Positions 38,023-49,890 of a stretch of 64,000 nucleotides of DNA are shown here, piece by piece (position 1 is the stretch's first letter; every line of letters starts with the position of its first letter). The notes beneath the pieces are model-generated. The model did no database searches, was not told the origin of the DNA, and was given only the letters and a program-made list of their open reading frames with translations. The position numbers and the translations under genes are program-made. This DNA is from Isochrysis galbana (Eukaryota > Haptophyta > Isochrysidales > Isochrysidaceae): contig CM030934.1 in assembly GCA_018136815.1 (NCBI GenBank), positions 1,210,979-1,274,978 of the forward strand, given 5' to 3'.

Positions 38023-41000
38023 TCACCACTCATCAGAGGAGTGTTCCTCGTCGTCCTCCTCGCTAGACTCGCACAGCCCCGCCATGGATAGAGTAAGATG
38101 TCGTCGATGCGCCGCACCACCATGGATTGTGTGACCGTTTCCATTTACACGGCGTCCGGCCTCCTCTGTTGGCGTGTCGGGGTAACGCGACTGCATCTCT
38201 CGCATCTCTTCCCACTTGTGCTGCAAAGCATTATGCTCAGCCCATGCATGGCGAGCGTACGATTGCCATGTCAGGAGCTCATCAGCGCCCCCATGGACAT
38301 CGCACGCCGTGCTTAATCCAAGCTGTAGTGCCGCCTCGGCTGCGATGGCTGAGCCGTCAGGTGCCTCGGCCAAGGCTTGAACGTTACGTAGCGAGTCCTC
38401 AAAGGCAGCCTGCAGCATATTTGACTCGGCATCGTAGAGGGCTAGCTTCGACAATTTCGTGGCAGATGACGACGAGAGAATGGAGTCAGACCTCCCGGTA
38501 AGCCAATGCGAAGTCGATATCGGCCGCCGGATAGAATCTGTCAACTCATCAGGCTCAGATTGGACGCCAAGGTGAAGGAATGATGGCACCGAGTTCGAAG
38601 TGCCTATCATGCGTCGACCGGTCGGAGGGGCGAGAAGATCGGCTGCAGCAGACGATGGACCCTCTCGATCTAGCGACTGTGCGCGCTCGATGCGCCGCTT
38701 GACAGAGGTAGGCGGTGTCAGAGGCTCCGATCCATGTTGTACCTATCCAAGGTGTATCACGGGGACGTGGCTTGGTGCGCTGAATCCGAAGATCGGTTGC
38801 AATATGGCGGGTGTGGTCTAAGCAAAGGGCGGAAACACTTTTTCGCATGACGACACGGTTGACAACCCTTTGCAGTCTTCCGAACGAGCTGGGGACGAAC
38901 TTTTCAGCATGGACCACACCTTCAGCACAACGATGTGCATGAATGACGAGCGGACTACACGAGACCAATGTAGTGCTAACGTGCCAAACATAGAATCATG
39001 CAACCAGGACAAGACCTGCAGCCTCCGTTCGTCCCCCAATCGGTCAAGGTGGTTGTATAGGAAGATGAGTGCGCATCCCACCACCTACAACAAATCGGCA
39101 AACCGCGGATGAAGTGGCGCGGTGGGAATGATGTCGAGTCCAGAAGAGCATGCGTATAGCGGCGAAATGGCTCGCTTGGCACTGCTGACGTGGAAAGGCT
39201 GGCGCAGGAGAGGCAAAGCGGGCTGTTCGCATTCCATAGCTAGAAGTGTACCTTGAAGTGCTGAGAGGCTAGCAGATACTTGATCTGATGCAATGCGAGG
39301 CCGTATGAGTGCGCTTCAGCAGTATCTCGCCCGCCGACGGCACCGCCGCCGATGGCGCCACCCCCCATCCCGCTGAAGGCGCCGCCGTATAGTGACGAGG
39401 CAGACGTCGAGTGCGTGAGGCTAGCGTTCTGCTGTGCGGCAAATGCCTCGTCAGTAGCGAGAGTCATGAGTTCCGAGAGACGTTGAAGTGCGACAAGCGT
39501 TCGACGAAGAGATGTGCCTGACGCCGCGGAGACGAGAATACGCGCAAACACCTGACAATGGCATCGATGGCCAAGGAAGGAGACGATGACAAAGCGGGGT
39601 CGCACTAAAGGTTATGGGGACTGTCGGTGGGCCAGATTTGAGACGAATCCAACCAGCTAATCGAACGAACACTGTGCGCGCCAACGCCGAGAACGCCGTG
39701 AAATGTTCCAACGCAAAAGGGATCTAGTTCTTGCGAGCAGTTTGCGAGCTTTAAGGCAATAGTATGCCTGCGCACCTGTGTAAGTGGGCGGTTCTCTTGA
39801 ACCAGCGCTGCCATGCACGAGCGCATCGATTCTGGCCAAAGAGTCACCGGCCGCTGTCTCATCTCAAGGAGGAAGGCCTTGACCAGCACAGCATATCCAG
39901 GCACCACCCTCCAGTTTGTGCACTCATCGGGTTGAGTGCCCATGGCAACGGCAGCATGGCGTGCCCAGTGTTCCAAGAACAGAAAAAAACAGTGGCCACG
40001 CTTGCGAAGCCGTTCGCGCCAGTACTTGCCCGTGAGCGCGCGCTCAACTGCCGCTTGGGGAACGGCCTTGGCGAGACCTTGCGACATCCATAGGACAGCC
40101 CACGCATCCAGGGGATCCTCGACGGACAACGGGCCAGGTGCGGGATGCAAGCTGAGCCGCGAGCTCGAAAGGGGCGAGACTGAGCGGTGGGTTGTGCCAC
40201 CCGAGCCATAAGCATCATGGTGTTTCGAAACGCGCTCTGGGATCGGCGCGGTCGGCGGCTCAGTGACGGTTGCGTAGGTGTCGCCGCGACCGTCCTTGAG
40301 CGCCGCCTTGTGAAGGGACCAGGGCAGATTCCATTCACGAACGTGCTTGAAACGGTTCTCCCCCGGCGGCAAGATGATGGCCAGGAGAGTCGGCCGCAGG
40401 CGGGGCAGGCGGAAGAAGGCAATGGCGAGGGCGTGTGAGCAGAAAGTCCGCACTTCAGTTGTGGCGGCTTTCCGATTCAGCTTCGAAATGACGTATCCCA
40501 CGGTCTCCCACAGTACGTGGGCATACTTTTGAAGTAGCTGGGTCGGGGCTGCAAGAAGAGCGGAAGGTGACAGCTCGCCGCGCAAAGTCAGTGGGGTCAA
40601 AGTGGCGAAGATGTGGCCTTGGTGCCGATGGGGGAGATGGTCCACCTGCGCGTTGCGGTCAGGTATAAAGGGTGGGACGGGTCAGGAGCGGGAAGCCTGG
40701 ATACCTCACAAGTATCTTGTCAGAGGGCCATCGAATCAGCGCCTCGCACCACCAATCCTTACGGCGCCCGTCGCACCTGCTTGAGGAGGTGAGCCCATAG
40801 ACGGATGAGAAAGAGCTGCGTGTAGGCGAGCCCTTCAGGCGATGGATAAAAGAAAGAACGGACAGACTCTTTATGCGACGAAGATAGCAAGACCTGCATC
40901 CGCTGGCAAAGCATGCCCAAGCGGCGCGCAGCGAGCTCGGCCGCGCCTCCCCGCGGTCGGCCCCATGCCTCGCGCCGGCGAGTGCCGTCGGCGTGGTCAG

Positions 41001-43672
41001 CCAAATCGTCTGTTTCCTCATCGGAGGAGCTTGGAATCGGTGCGTCGTCGGCAGGTTGGCTCAAAGAGGGTTCGTCTGGAGCTGTGAAGGAGGACGTTGT
41101 TGGCTCGACTCCACGCATGGTGTGCAACTCGAGCATAACCTGATGAACCGCGGACGACAGCACAGCCATGGACAGTGAGTGACATGCCAAGCTTCCAGGC
41201 GATGTAGGAAGCGGAGATTTGCTGTCGTGTTTTCAAGGAGCTGCTCTTAATTATAGAAAGCACCTCTCGAAAGATTCTTTAAAGCAATCTTCGCCACGAT
41301 GGAGACGGGTGGCTTGGGAGAGCAGGCGACGCAGGCCACTGGGTGCGCGGCACTCACAGATTGATGCATGTGCCTCATGGAATGCAGTGCACCAGCCAGC
41401 TTACCTGCTTTAGCCCGTGAACGAGTGCGATAAGGGCCTCCACTTGCTTGGGCAGACACGTGCCCTTGGGAGGCGGTCTAAAGAGGGGCATGTCACTGTT
41501 CGCACTGCCGCGTGCCTCACAACTCGACGCGCCCTCTGAACATCCGGGCGGCCGTATGGCAGCCGGGCTAGTCCCACCCTCCAAGACTGCAGAGAGACGA
41601 GAGTGCACGGGTGATTCGCCGCCTGCGATCGCATTCTGCTTCTGTGTCGACGAGTCAAATGCGACGGGGCCAACTGGGACAATACCGTGCTCGGTGAAGA
41701 AACCTCCAGGAAGCTGCACCACACGCGGGCCATGGTGCACCGCAACGCACCCGGACAGCCGGCCCACGCGCTGCCCATTTTTCCACAGCACCTCGTCAAA
41801 CTCGGCCACAGCATGCCGCTTATCCCCGGGAGTGTAGATCTTTGTCATCGGTAGCCACACCTCGCCTCGCAGCCGCTCCTGCCGCTCGCGGTGGCCGCGC
41901 GCATGGGGGGCACCGATGGACGAGCCAAAGGATGAGCTGCCCGAGGACGAGAGCGAGTCGAGCGATGGCGACCGCTGTGGCGCGCCCGCCGCAGCACGGC
42001 TGGAGAGGAGGACCTCGAGGTGCAAAGACTCATTTGCGAAAGCGGACGCCGACGCCTCTGCCTCGATAGCAGCGCGCGGCGCGTTGGGCTGTTCGCGGTA
42101 CAGCACCTGCACCTGCGCGCCGTCGAGAAGCTTCATCGAGCTTGAGTCGAAGTCGACACGCATGGGTTCACACTCGTCGCTTTCCATGGTGAGCGCAGCT
42201 GTGAGCGTGAAGTCAGCGTCGCGATGAGATGCTTTCTGGGATTCTTCGCTGGTGTGCCTCTGTAGCGAGCGCATTGTCGCTCGAACCCACGGTATCGTGA
42301 CTGCGAGGACGCACTTTTGGATCATCCGTACAGTAAAAACAAGCCGGCCGCATGGCGAACCGATCGCGTCCAGCACGGGGAGGTCATACTTGGTGGGGCC
42401 GGATGCAATGTCGGAGAGGGCCACCTCGCATGCACCAATCGGCGAGGCACGAAGAGGAATCAGGCGTGGGTGCGCGAGCTCGAGACGCAAGACAGTGCTG
42501 CTCAGTGCCGATAGACTCGCCGCGTAGTCGAAGGACGCGCCTGACCCCCACCGGGGCGACACCGGGTCCTCGTCGCCTGGGGCTGTCTCGAAGCACACGG
42601 GCCGCCGCGCAGTTGCCGCCTCAAGCCCAGTTTGCCATGAGCCCGCAGCGTGCGCTGAGGACAAATACGGGGCGGGAAGGTGCACGCCATCCTTGTACAC
42701 GGGGTCATGACTGATGGCAGAGCTACTGCTCAAGCTGCCACTTCCAGCCCCACCACGTGGTGCGGATGCATTCGGAAGCGTCGGCGGCAGTGGCACGTGA
42801 TGCGGCACACCCCACCAAACTGTGACACGAGGTGGACCAGAAAGCGTTGGGGGCGGCTGCAAGTTGCGAGCCTTTTGGATTGAGATGAGCACCTCAAAGG
42901 TGAGCTCAGGGTCGTTGGCCTTGGTCGTCCAATGGCCTCCAAAGTCTTCAGAGCACACAGAAGTCGCATCGTCCTCTCTGCTGCCCTCGCCCACCCCGGA
43001 CGTGCGGTACGCGAGCGGTCGCAGACTGGATGCGCTGGAACGACGAGAGATCCCCGGTGAAGAGGGCGCGACGGCGGGACTAGAGCGACACTGTGACATG
43101 CTGGCGCCCGCGCTCTCATGCGTGGAGTCGGCGCGCACCTCCGGGGACGCAACCGGCGCGTCTGCGTCCTTGTGCCACGGCAAGAGCGAGGGGCTGCTGC
43201 GCGGCGAGCCCATGGGCGACGCGCGCACAGGGGTGGGCACGGGCGACTGTGCGATGGAATATGGGTTGGGAGGCGGGAGCTCGCACGGACGCGCGTCGAG
43301 CACGCTGCCGACCAAATCAAAGTTGGCGACATTGGCCTCCGCGACCACGTGGCGTAGCACGAGTCTCGCCAGGCTCTTGTGGAGCGCTGCGGCCGCCGTG
43401 CTGCTGTGGAGCGAGATGCGAAGGGTCGCAGCGAGCGGCTCGCACCCGCACCGCGCGAATTTGAGCTCCAGGCCGTGCTCCGCCCATCGTTCGACTGAGA
43501 GGACGTCTGCGAGCCTCCACGCGTTCGTGGTCCTTGAGGAGGCCGGATCGAGCGTGAGGATCCATCCGTCGACCAACCTGAGTGTGCGGCGATACGTGCC
43601 ACGCCACTGCGAGTGCTTGGTGACGTGCCAGGCATGGGGGCCGGCTGGCGGCCCCCTGCCCGAGGGGCTCAT
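38023..43672 (-). CDS. Large multidomain protein: RME-8-like N-terminal domain, C2-like domain, DUF1765-like C-terminal half; six exons
   Basis: Model: join 38023-38742, 38920-39084, 39252-39551, 39776-40645, 40777-41139, 41405-43672 (minus), 1561 residues. All five introns (131-265 bp) are GT-AG and in phase 0. The ATG at 43672 is chosen because upstream codons translate G/C runs. The N-terminal HVTKHSQWRGTYRRTL...TLDPASSRTTNAW resembles the PH-like start of RME-8/GRV2. A C2-like block follows (PELTFEVLISIQKARNLQPP). Exons 2-5 carry helices like those of the fungal DUF1765 family (EVRTFCSHALAIAFFRLPRL, ALIFLYNHLDRLGDERRLQV, FGTLALHWSRVVRSSFMHIV). The C-terminus is acidic and Ser-rich. A membrane-associated scaffold role is an inference. 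The exon 2 acceptor (41140) is the least certain junction. Confidence 0.72.
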
Positions 43673-45472
43673 CGGCGGCGGCCGTACGCGCGGGAGGGGG
43701 AAGGGGTGTTGGAAGGGGGGGAGAGGAGGGGGGCCAGGGGAGGGGATGGTGGCGCAGCGCGGCGCGGCGGGGAGAGGGCCCCGGAGGGGGAGGGGGAGGC
43801 GGCGGGGGGGGGGGGGGGGGGGGCGCCGTCGGCGCGGGGGGGGGGGGGGGGGGGGGGGGGGGGGATGGGGGAGAGAGGGGGGGGGGAGACCCAAGAGAGA
43901 AGGGAAGAAGAGGGGGGGAGAGAGGGAGAAGAAGGGGCGAGGGAAGAGAGAAGAGAGATCAATCAGCGCTTGTGCGAAGAGAGTAGGGAGAGGGGAGGTA
44001 TCTTGGTAGAAATGTCCGCCCCCGAACGAGGAGCGGGAGATTCCTTGAGGGGAAGGTGGGGGGGGGGAGAGAGAGAGGCTCTCTCTCTCTCCTCAGCAGG
44101 AGAGAATGGGCATAGAGTTGTACCAAATAGGAGGATTGAATCGAGCAACCAGAGGAGGAGAGACTCGAGAGAGAGAGAGCGGGAGAGCTTTCTTTCATCC
44201 TCTCTTTTTCCGAGAGGGGGAGAGATGGGGGCTGCCAGGAGACAGAGAAAGTAAGAATATACAGAGCACGAGAAGTGGAGATAAGGGAAAGAGTGGGTGC
44301 GCGCGGGCGGAGGAGTGCGGAGACCGTAGTGTAATTAACCCCACAACAACAACAAAAATCAGAGCAAGAGAGGGAGATGGTGATATGGTGGTGTCGGAAG
44401 GAAGAGAGAAGAAAAGGGGGAGATCACGTTTGATGTGGGCCTGAGCCACCAAGCCGTCTGGATTGTAGAATTGATACCTGAGTGTAAGTAGAAACTTCTG
44501 GTAACTGGGAATATGGGCACCTTCACTAAGCCGCTGGCCGGCTGGCCGGTGCTGCACGAGGGCGAGGGTGGAGAAGATGCCTCCATAGGCCTTGCAGAGG
44601 CCCCCGCATGCATCTGCGATCATGGCCGCCGCCTAAGCTCGTTTAGACAAGCTCGAAGGCTCAGCGTCAGCGTCCCACACTCCCATCGTCCATTGTACAA
44701 ACGGCTCGGATGCTGCTTGGCGCAGGTCCGAGTCCGTAAGTCCTTCCCAATATTCGTCGGAATGTGACCTTACCGAGACATTATCGAGGCTGAAAAGACG
44801 AAAAGACGACGTTCCCACACTCAGGTCTATAGAGTCTAGATAAGGAGAGCTGTCTCCATTGCGCGCGGGCGCAGCGCGCGGCGCCGCCTCACTCCATGCA
44901 GCCGTGCCTGCCTGCGCCGCCTGCACCCGGCAATCCACATGTGCTGCGCCAGGGCGAGGAGGGAGTCCTCCAACTCCTGCGCGGTGTAGGGGAGAGTGGG
45001 CATCCCAGCGGCGAGATCGCTCTTTCAACCGAGTACCAGCGGAAATCTTTTTTTGCAGAGCGGTTGTAAGAGGGTTGAATGAGCTGTTCCAACCACGCTC
45101 CTCAAATCTTACGAGAACCTTGCAAAAATCCTCTCATTCTGCGCGAGTAACAAGTAGAGGTAGAGAGGGTCTCCTCCATGAGAATCTGAGAATCCCCGTC
45201 GATGTGTACTCGTGTGAAATGATCCGTCTGATAAGATGCTCTTCTAGAGAGTGTAAAATTGGACGGCCGCGTCGCCGTTGTTGGTTCGTTCAGGGAGAGA
45301 GAGAGAGGAGGGAGAGAGAGGAGAGGAGAGAGATAGGGGAGGAGAGAGAGAGGGAGAGGGAGAGAGGGAGAGGGGGAGAGAGAGAGAGACTCACAGAGAC
45401 AGAGGGGGGGGGGGGGGGGGGAGGTGCGGAGAGAGAGAGAGAGAGGGCCGGCGGCGTGGGGACGCAGGCGCG
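43673..45472. other. Divergent 5' region of the DUF1765-like and XRN genes
   Basis: There are long G-runs (43803-43863) and GA tracts (43870-44090, 44160-44260, 45296-45450) on the leader sides. At 44490-44540 a block resembles 10769-10810, and 44860-45010 resembles 23990-24160; both look like old repeats. No gene is supported between the two start codons. Confidence 0.55.
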
Positions 45473-48145
45473 ATGGGCGTGCCTACCTTCTACCGGTACG
45501 TGCACGACCGGTGGCCTCGGTGCATCTCGGACTTCTCAGAGAGACCAGACGAGGCTCACTGCTGGCACGAGCGTCCCAACCCCAACGGCGTCGAGTTTGA
45601 CGCTCTCTACCTCGATTTCAACGGGATTGTGCACAACGCGACGCACCCGCAGGATCGGCCTGCGCCATGTGGCCGCCAGGCGATGATGGCCGAGGTCTTC
45701 CGGCTGGTGGATCGCGTGGTGGCAGCTGCTCGGCCGCGCAAGCTCCTGTACATCGCCGTTGATGGCGTGGCGCCGCGGGCGAAGATGGACCAGCAGCGGT
45801 CGCGCCGGTTCCTCGCTGCCGTCGAGAGGCGCGGTGGGGCTCTCAAGCGGCTTGGCGTCGATGTGGACGAGTCGCATGACACCGAACCAGACGGGGGCCG
45901 GGAGGCTGATGAAGAGACGAAGAAGCTTGCCGGTGAACAGGGCGACGGAGCTGATCGCGGTGCCTTCGACTACAATGCGATCACTCCTGGCAGCGCCTTC
46001 ATGGTGGAGCTGGCCGCATGCATGCGATACTATTGCGCCGCACGGACGGCATCGTGTCCAGCCTGGAAGCACCTTTGCGTCCTTCTCTCTGACTCAACGG
46101 TCGCAGGCGAGGGCGAGCATAAGATTATGGATTTCATAAGGCAGCAGCGCCTGCAGCCCGGGTATGATGCCGATTCACGACATTGTGTCTATGGTCTTGA
46201 TGCCGACCTTTTGATGCTAGCGCTCGCTACTCACGAGCTGCGCTTCCATATCCTACGGGAGTGGGTCCCCGTAGGTGCAGAGAGATTCCGCGTGACCTGC
46301 GACGTGTGTGGTCACACCGGTCACATGCGTGAGCAGTGTGCAGTTTACCGTGCCAGTCAAGCTTTTGGCACGTATCGAAACGACGAGGATGGAAATTCCG
46401 CGGCCGCGTTTCCCGACAAACGCCTCGAGCAGCTAGATGTGTCGCTCGCACGAGAGTATCTCCTTCACGCCCTCAGACCGCAGGCCTTCCTACCCGCCCA
46501 TCCCTCGAGTACGCCGTCAGACACGGCGGGAAGGGTGCCCGGAACACGGAATTCGGCTTCCATGCCAACAGGTCCTCTCGTGGCTACAAGCCCGAGGTCG
46601 GCTCACCCCCACGCATCGACTCAGGCTCAGTGGTGGGATGCGGAGCGCATCCTCGACGACTTCGTGTTTCTCACCTTCCTGGTTGGCAACGATTTCTTGC
46701 CTCCGCTGCCGCATCTTGCCATTCGTTCCGGCGGTCTCGATGCCGTGCTTGATGTCTACCGAGGATCGAGGGCGACTTTGGGTGGCTTCTTGTTGTCCGA
46801 CGGCAAACTACAACTCCGCCCGCTCGCTCGATTTCTTGCAGCTCTCGCTGCAAGGGAAGAAAGCACGATTCTGCATCATGAAGCATTACGCACCCACAAA
46901 ACAGCTTACCGGAAGCGCAAGGCGTCGTTCCGGAGCCAAGGCGCGCTCGGAGACCTCGACACATATGAGCTGCCCAACGTTGACTCTTCGGAGCCTACCT
47001 CTACGCTGAATGCGGAGGAAGAGCTGGACGCCGAAGAAGGGCCGGACGCCTCAAGGCCAGCATCGCCCGCAGCAGTCTCTGCCAGGCACACGCGGGCAGC
47101 TGTGACGGGACGCTGGCGTTCCAACGAATACGCTGCAAGATTCGGGAACAACTTTCATCGCTCCAAGCTCAAACGTCTTTGTCTTGCACACATTCGTGGC
47201 CTTGCATGGTGTGCACATTACTACTACCATGGCTGCGCGGATTGGCGCTGGAACTTTGCCCATCACTATGCACCGTACGCCGCCGATTTGGCTAATGTGG
47301 CGGCCCATCTCGCGGACGATGCAGACGAGGGCGGTAAATCTGCCGAGGACGTCTTGGGGAGATGGGGAGATGAGGCACCTCTCCGGCCATTGCAACAGCT
47401 CGCGGCCGTGCTCCCACCAGATAGCGCCTCACTTCTGCCGGAATCTTATCGCCCCCTGATCTGTTCCGAGGAGTCTGATTTGGCCGTGTATTTTCCAGCC
47501 CATGTCCCGCTCGATGCCAGGGGATGCAAGCACGCATGGCAAGCCATCCCATTGCTGCCCTTCCTACCACTAGAGAAACTAATCAGCGAGTTGAGTCGGT
47601 TGCCACTTCAGCGCGCAGAGCAGCGACGAGACGCAGTCGGCAAAGTGAGAGTCTATGCGCATGCAGAGCTTGCTCAGCGTATTTGTCCCGAACTCTCAAC
47701 CATGGAATTTAGAAAGACACCGGGAACGCAGCATATCGACGCACAAACGTCTTGGACAAAGTTGAATATGCATGCACCATTCGCTGGATCCGTACGACTC
47801 AATGCGGGAGTCCAAGGTGGCGGCATCAAGCCACCGATCGGCCTCAAGCTGCCTGCAGTCCCCTCGGAATCTTTTGCGTGCCTCCAATTGCGCGCTCCTC
47901 GGCGGCGTCCTCATTCTTGTAGCCTACTTTCAAATGCCACACCTCTGAGTGCAAGGCTTACTTTGAGCGAATTGTCCATGGCTACGCCTAGTAAGTCGTC
48001 TGAGACTGCAATTGCGGCTAAGATACTCAAGCGTAACAAAAGAACTGTAACCGCAGCGGAAGAGGCGCTGGCACGCAAGGGAACGGCGCCTCCCGTCGCT
48101 ACTCAGCCCGTCCAACCTGGGGGCATGTTCGGATTTTCCTTTTGA
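45473..48145 (+). CDS. XRN2: 5'-3' exoribonuclease of the XRN family, XRN2/XRN4 type
   Basis: 890 residues, no intron. The start is chosen at MGVPTFYRYVHDRWP, the invariant XRN N-terminus. Upstream codons are an Arg/Glu translation of a GA tract. Conserved active-site blocks are LYLDFNGIVHNATHP (Asp and Asn ligands), GEGEHKIMDFIR (about residue 212), YGLDADLLMLALATHE (about 240) and LVGNDFLPPLPHL. A CDVCGHTGHMREQC zinc knuckle (about residue 276) is the mark of XRN2 and plant XRN2/3/4 rather than cytoplasmic XRN1. The enzyme degrades 5'-monophosphate RNA. XRN2 acts in nuclear transcription termination and rRNA processing. The C-terminus is short and ends in GGMFGFSF. The nuclear assignment is inferred from the knuckle and length. 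Confidence 0.93.
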   Translation: MGVPTFYRYVHDRWPRCISDFSERPDEAHCWHERPNPNGVEFDALYLDFNGIVHNATHPQDRPAPCGRQAMMAEVFRLVDRVVAAARPRKLLYIAVDGVAPRAKMDQQRSRRFLAAVERRGGALKRLGVDVDESHDTEPDGGREADEETKKLAGEQGDGADRGAFDYNAITPGSAFMVELAACMRYYCAARTASCPAWKHLCVLLSDSTVAGEGEHKIMDFIRQQRLQPGYDADSRHCVYGLDADLLMLALATHELRFHILREWVPVGAERFRVTCDVCGHTGHMREQCAVYRASQAFGTYRNDEDGNSAAAFPDKRLEQLDVSLAREYLLHALRPQAFLPAHPSSTPSDTAGRVPGTRNSASMPTGPLVATSPRSAHPHASTQAQWWDAERILDDFVFLTFLVGNDFLPPLPHLAIRSGGLDAVLDVYRGSRATLGGFLLSDGKLQLRPLARFLAALAAREESTILHHEALRTHKTAYRKRKASFRSQGALGDLDTYELPNVDSSEPTSTLNAEEELDAEEGPDASRPASPAAVSARHTRAAVTGRWRSNEYAARFGNNFHRSKLKRLCLAHIRGLAWCAHYYYHGCADWRWNFAHHYAPYAADLANVAAHLADDADEGGKSAEDVLGRWGDEAPLRPLQQLAAVLPPDSASLLPESYRPLICSEESDLAVYFPAHVPLDARGCKHAWQAIPLLPFLPLEKLISELSRLPLQRAEQRRDAVGKVRVYAHAELAQRICPELSTMEFRKTPGTQHIDAQTSWTKLNMHAPFAGSVRLNAGVQGGGIKPPIGLKLPAVPSESFACLQLRAPRRRPHSCSLLSNATPLSARLTLSELSMATPSKSSETAIAAKILKRNKRTVTAAEEALARKGTAPPVATQPVQPGGMFGFSF

Positions 48146-48712
48146 CCAAGATGTGACTCGGAGCTCTCTCGCTCCACCGCCTTCGATTGCGTGCTACTTG
48201 GGGTTGGGGTCGGCGTGCGGTGTTCTCGTGATGCGACCTTGCGAAGGTGGGGGGGAGAGGAAGGAGTTTCACATAAGTTTTACCGGCGTACCGATCGCCA
48301 TCCACCACATCGCCACATCTATCATCTTTTCGCGGGAGCACTGGGGCTTCTTAGGTCGTGGGGCGGACAACGGCACGAGGGGGGGGGGGAGGCTGGGCAT
48401 CCATGTAACTTTGTGGTCTGTGGCTCGGAGAACACAATAGTAAGCTGAAAATGAGCGTTTCTGTTTGTACATGGACCCAGCTAAGGCTAAGTAAGACCTA
48501 AAATGAAAGAGATTAGCTAGCGGCGTGTGTCTCATTCTTTTTCCTTGGTCCTTGGATGTGGATGCCTCCACAAAGTGTGCCACCCCCAGCTTAGTGGCTG
48601 TTGTAAGGGCGTTCCGCACTAGGGCGACAAGTTCTAGTTCATCTTTTGGGCCTAACGTCTAACTTAAAGACATGTCTTATGTCGTTCATATCTATCCCCT
48701 TTTCTTCGGCAA
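48146..48712. other. 3' flank of XRN, no gene recognised
   Basis: No frame or repeat that I can support, apart from a short G-run near 48380. Confidence 0.5.
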
Positions 48713-48730
48713 CTATCGTTAAAACGATAG
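48713..48730 (+). other. Palindromic core site P10 (second core type)
   Basis: CTATCG-TTAAAA-CGATAG, perfect 6-bp arms, followed by GGTC and the ATG at 48735. Confidence 0.8.
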
Positions 48731-48734
48731 GGTC

Positions 48735-49169
48735 ATGGAGCGCGCCACGCTCCCCTCCTCCTTCTCCGCCCACCTCACCGCGCCGGCCGACCAAGTGATG
48801 GCCGACGCCACGCAGCCGCAGCGTCCCCCAGCCGGGGCCATGCCAGCCCAGGTACCCGCGAGCCACGACCCGAGCCGAAGCCCCAGAGCCACACAGACAA
48901 CACACACCACAACAACACACAACATGCCAGCACAAAAGTCGCGTTCCGTCAAAAGAGGGCCAGGTGATTTTGTCGTAACGCCCCTTCCTCCATTCGCGAA
49001 ACATCTCGAAACGGCGAAACAAACGCTTCTCACTCTTCTGTCTGTGGATGTACACGTTCCGGCGATGACGCCGCCACTCCAAGTCGCCGTAGAATCCCAA
49101 GCTGCGCGTCAGCGTGATTACGCGCCGCGTACGGTAGACCGTGAATGCAACGAGAGCGGCCGTGCGTGA
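48735..49169 (+). CDS. MERA-type mobile-element leader and fragment
   Basis: The frame starts MERATLPSSFSAHLTAPADQ, close to MERASLPSSPAVTPAAPADR at 53299 and to the MERA leaders at 14677 and 37.3-37.4 kb. A donor-like CAG/GTACCC lies at about 48848-48856. What follows may be an intron or decayed sequence rather than protein. No domain is recognised. It probably represents the 5' end of an element related to the recombinase element. Confidence 0.4.
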   Translation: MERATLPSSFSAHLTAPADQVMADATQPQRPPAGAMPAQVPASHDPSRSPRATQTTHTTTTHNMPAQKSRSVKRGPGDFVVTPLPPFAKHLETAKQTLLTLLSVDVHVPAMTPPLQVAVESQAARQRDYAPRTVDRECNESGRA

Positions 49170-49319
49170 GTTGCATTGAGCGCCAGAGTGATCTCGTCAC
49201 CAGTCACCTGCAGCGGCTTGAGAGCCTGCATGCGCACCGCGTATTGTTGTGTGCGCAGGTCGCGTCGCCGTCCCTCCTTCCCAATGTGTGACTGAGCCTA
49301 GTCGTGGAATGCGTTTCGT

Positions 49320-49890
49320 GATCAAATGTCCACAGTTATTTAAAATTAAATAACACTGCGTGGGGATAACAACTACATGCAGTTTACTGAATAGTATCAA
49401 CTGAGCACCATTGTGCACGCCGTGCGCATTGGGCACGGCGCGGTGCCCCCCCCCCGCGGAGACGCCGTGCGTGCGCATCCCGATTTTTTCCCTCTGCGTG
49501 CCGCCTAATGCGCACAATTACGTAAATGTGCAATATAAGAGATGTTTCGTTGCGCAGCACGTGTGATGGCTTGCAATCACAATGTGCACGCCGCGCATGG
49601 GCACGGCGCGATGTGCATCGGCCCCCCCGCGGAGACGCCGTGCGTGCGCATGTCGACTTTTTCCCTGCGTGCCGCCTAAGGCGCACAATTACGTAAACGC
49701 GCAATATAAGAGATGTTTCGTTACGCAGCACGTGTGATGACTTGCAATCACAATGTGCACGCCGTGCATGGGCACGGCGCGATGTGCATCGGCCCCCCCC
49801 CGCGGGGGCGCCGTGCGTGCGCATAGCAACTTCCAGGAAGGTGCACGCCGTGCGTTCACTCTTTCCGCGGGGGAACTCTGGGCGCGGAGG
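49320..49890. repeat. Diverged relative of the 3.2-kb TIR element: TIR fragment plus three satellite units
   Basis: GATCAAATGTCCACAGTT at 49320-49337 is identical to part of the left TIR (33925-33942). Three GC-rich units with a period of about 171 bp follow (49413, 49583, 49755). Each is separated by CAATATAAGAGATGTTTCGT-like sequence. The last unit is nearly identical to 34641-34770, including CGCGGGGGAACTCTGGGCGC. Confidence 0.82.

Noticed and set aside
42822-44009. A 395-codon plus-strand open frame
   Set aside because: It lies opposite the well-supported exon 1 of the 38023-43672 gene and has the composition of an antisense shadow.
48639-49100. A 153-codon minus-strand frame opposite the MERA fragment
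   Set aside because: No recognisable content, and the plus strand has the leader conserved at three other loci, so this is more likely antisense.
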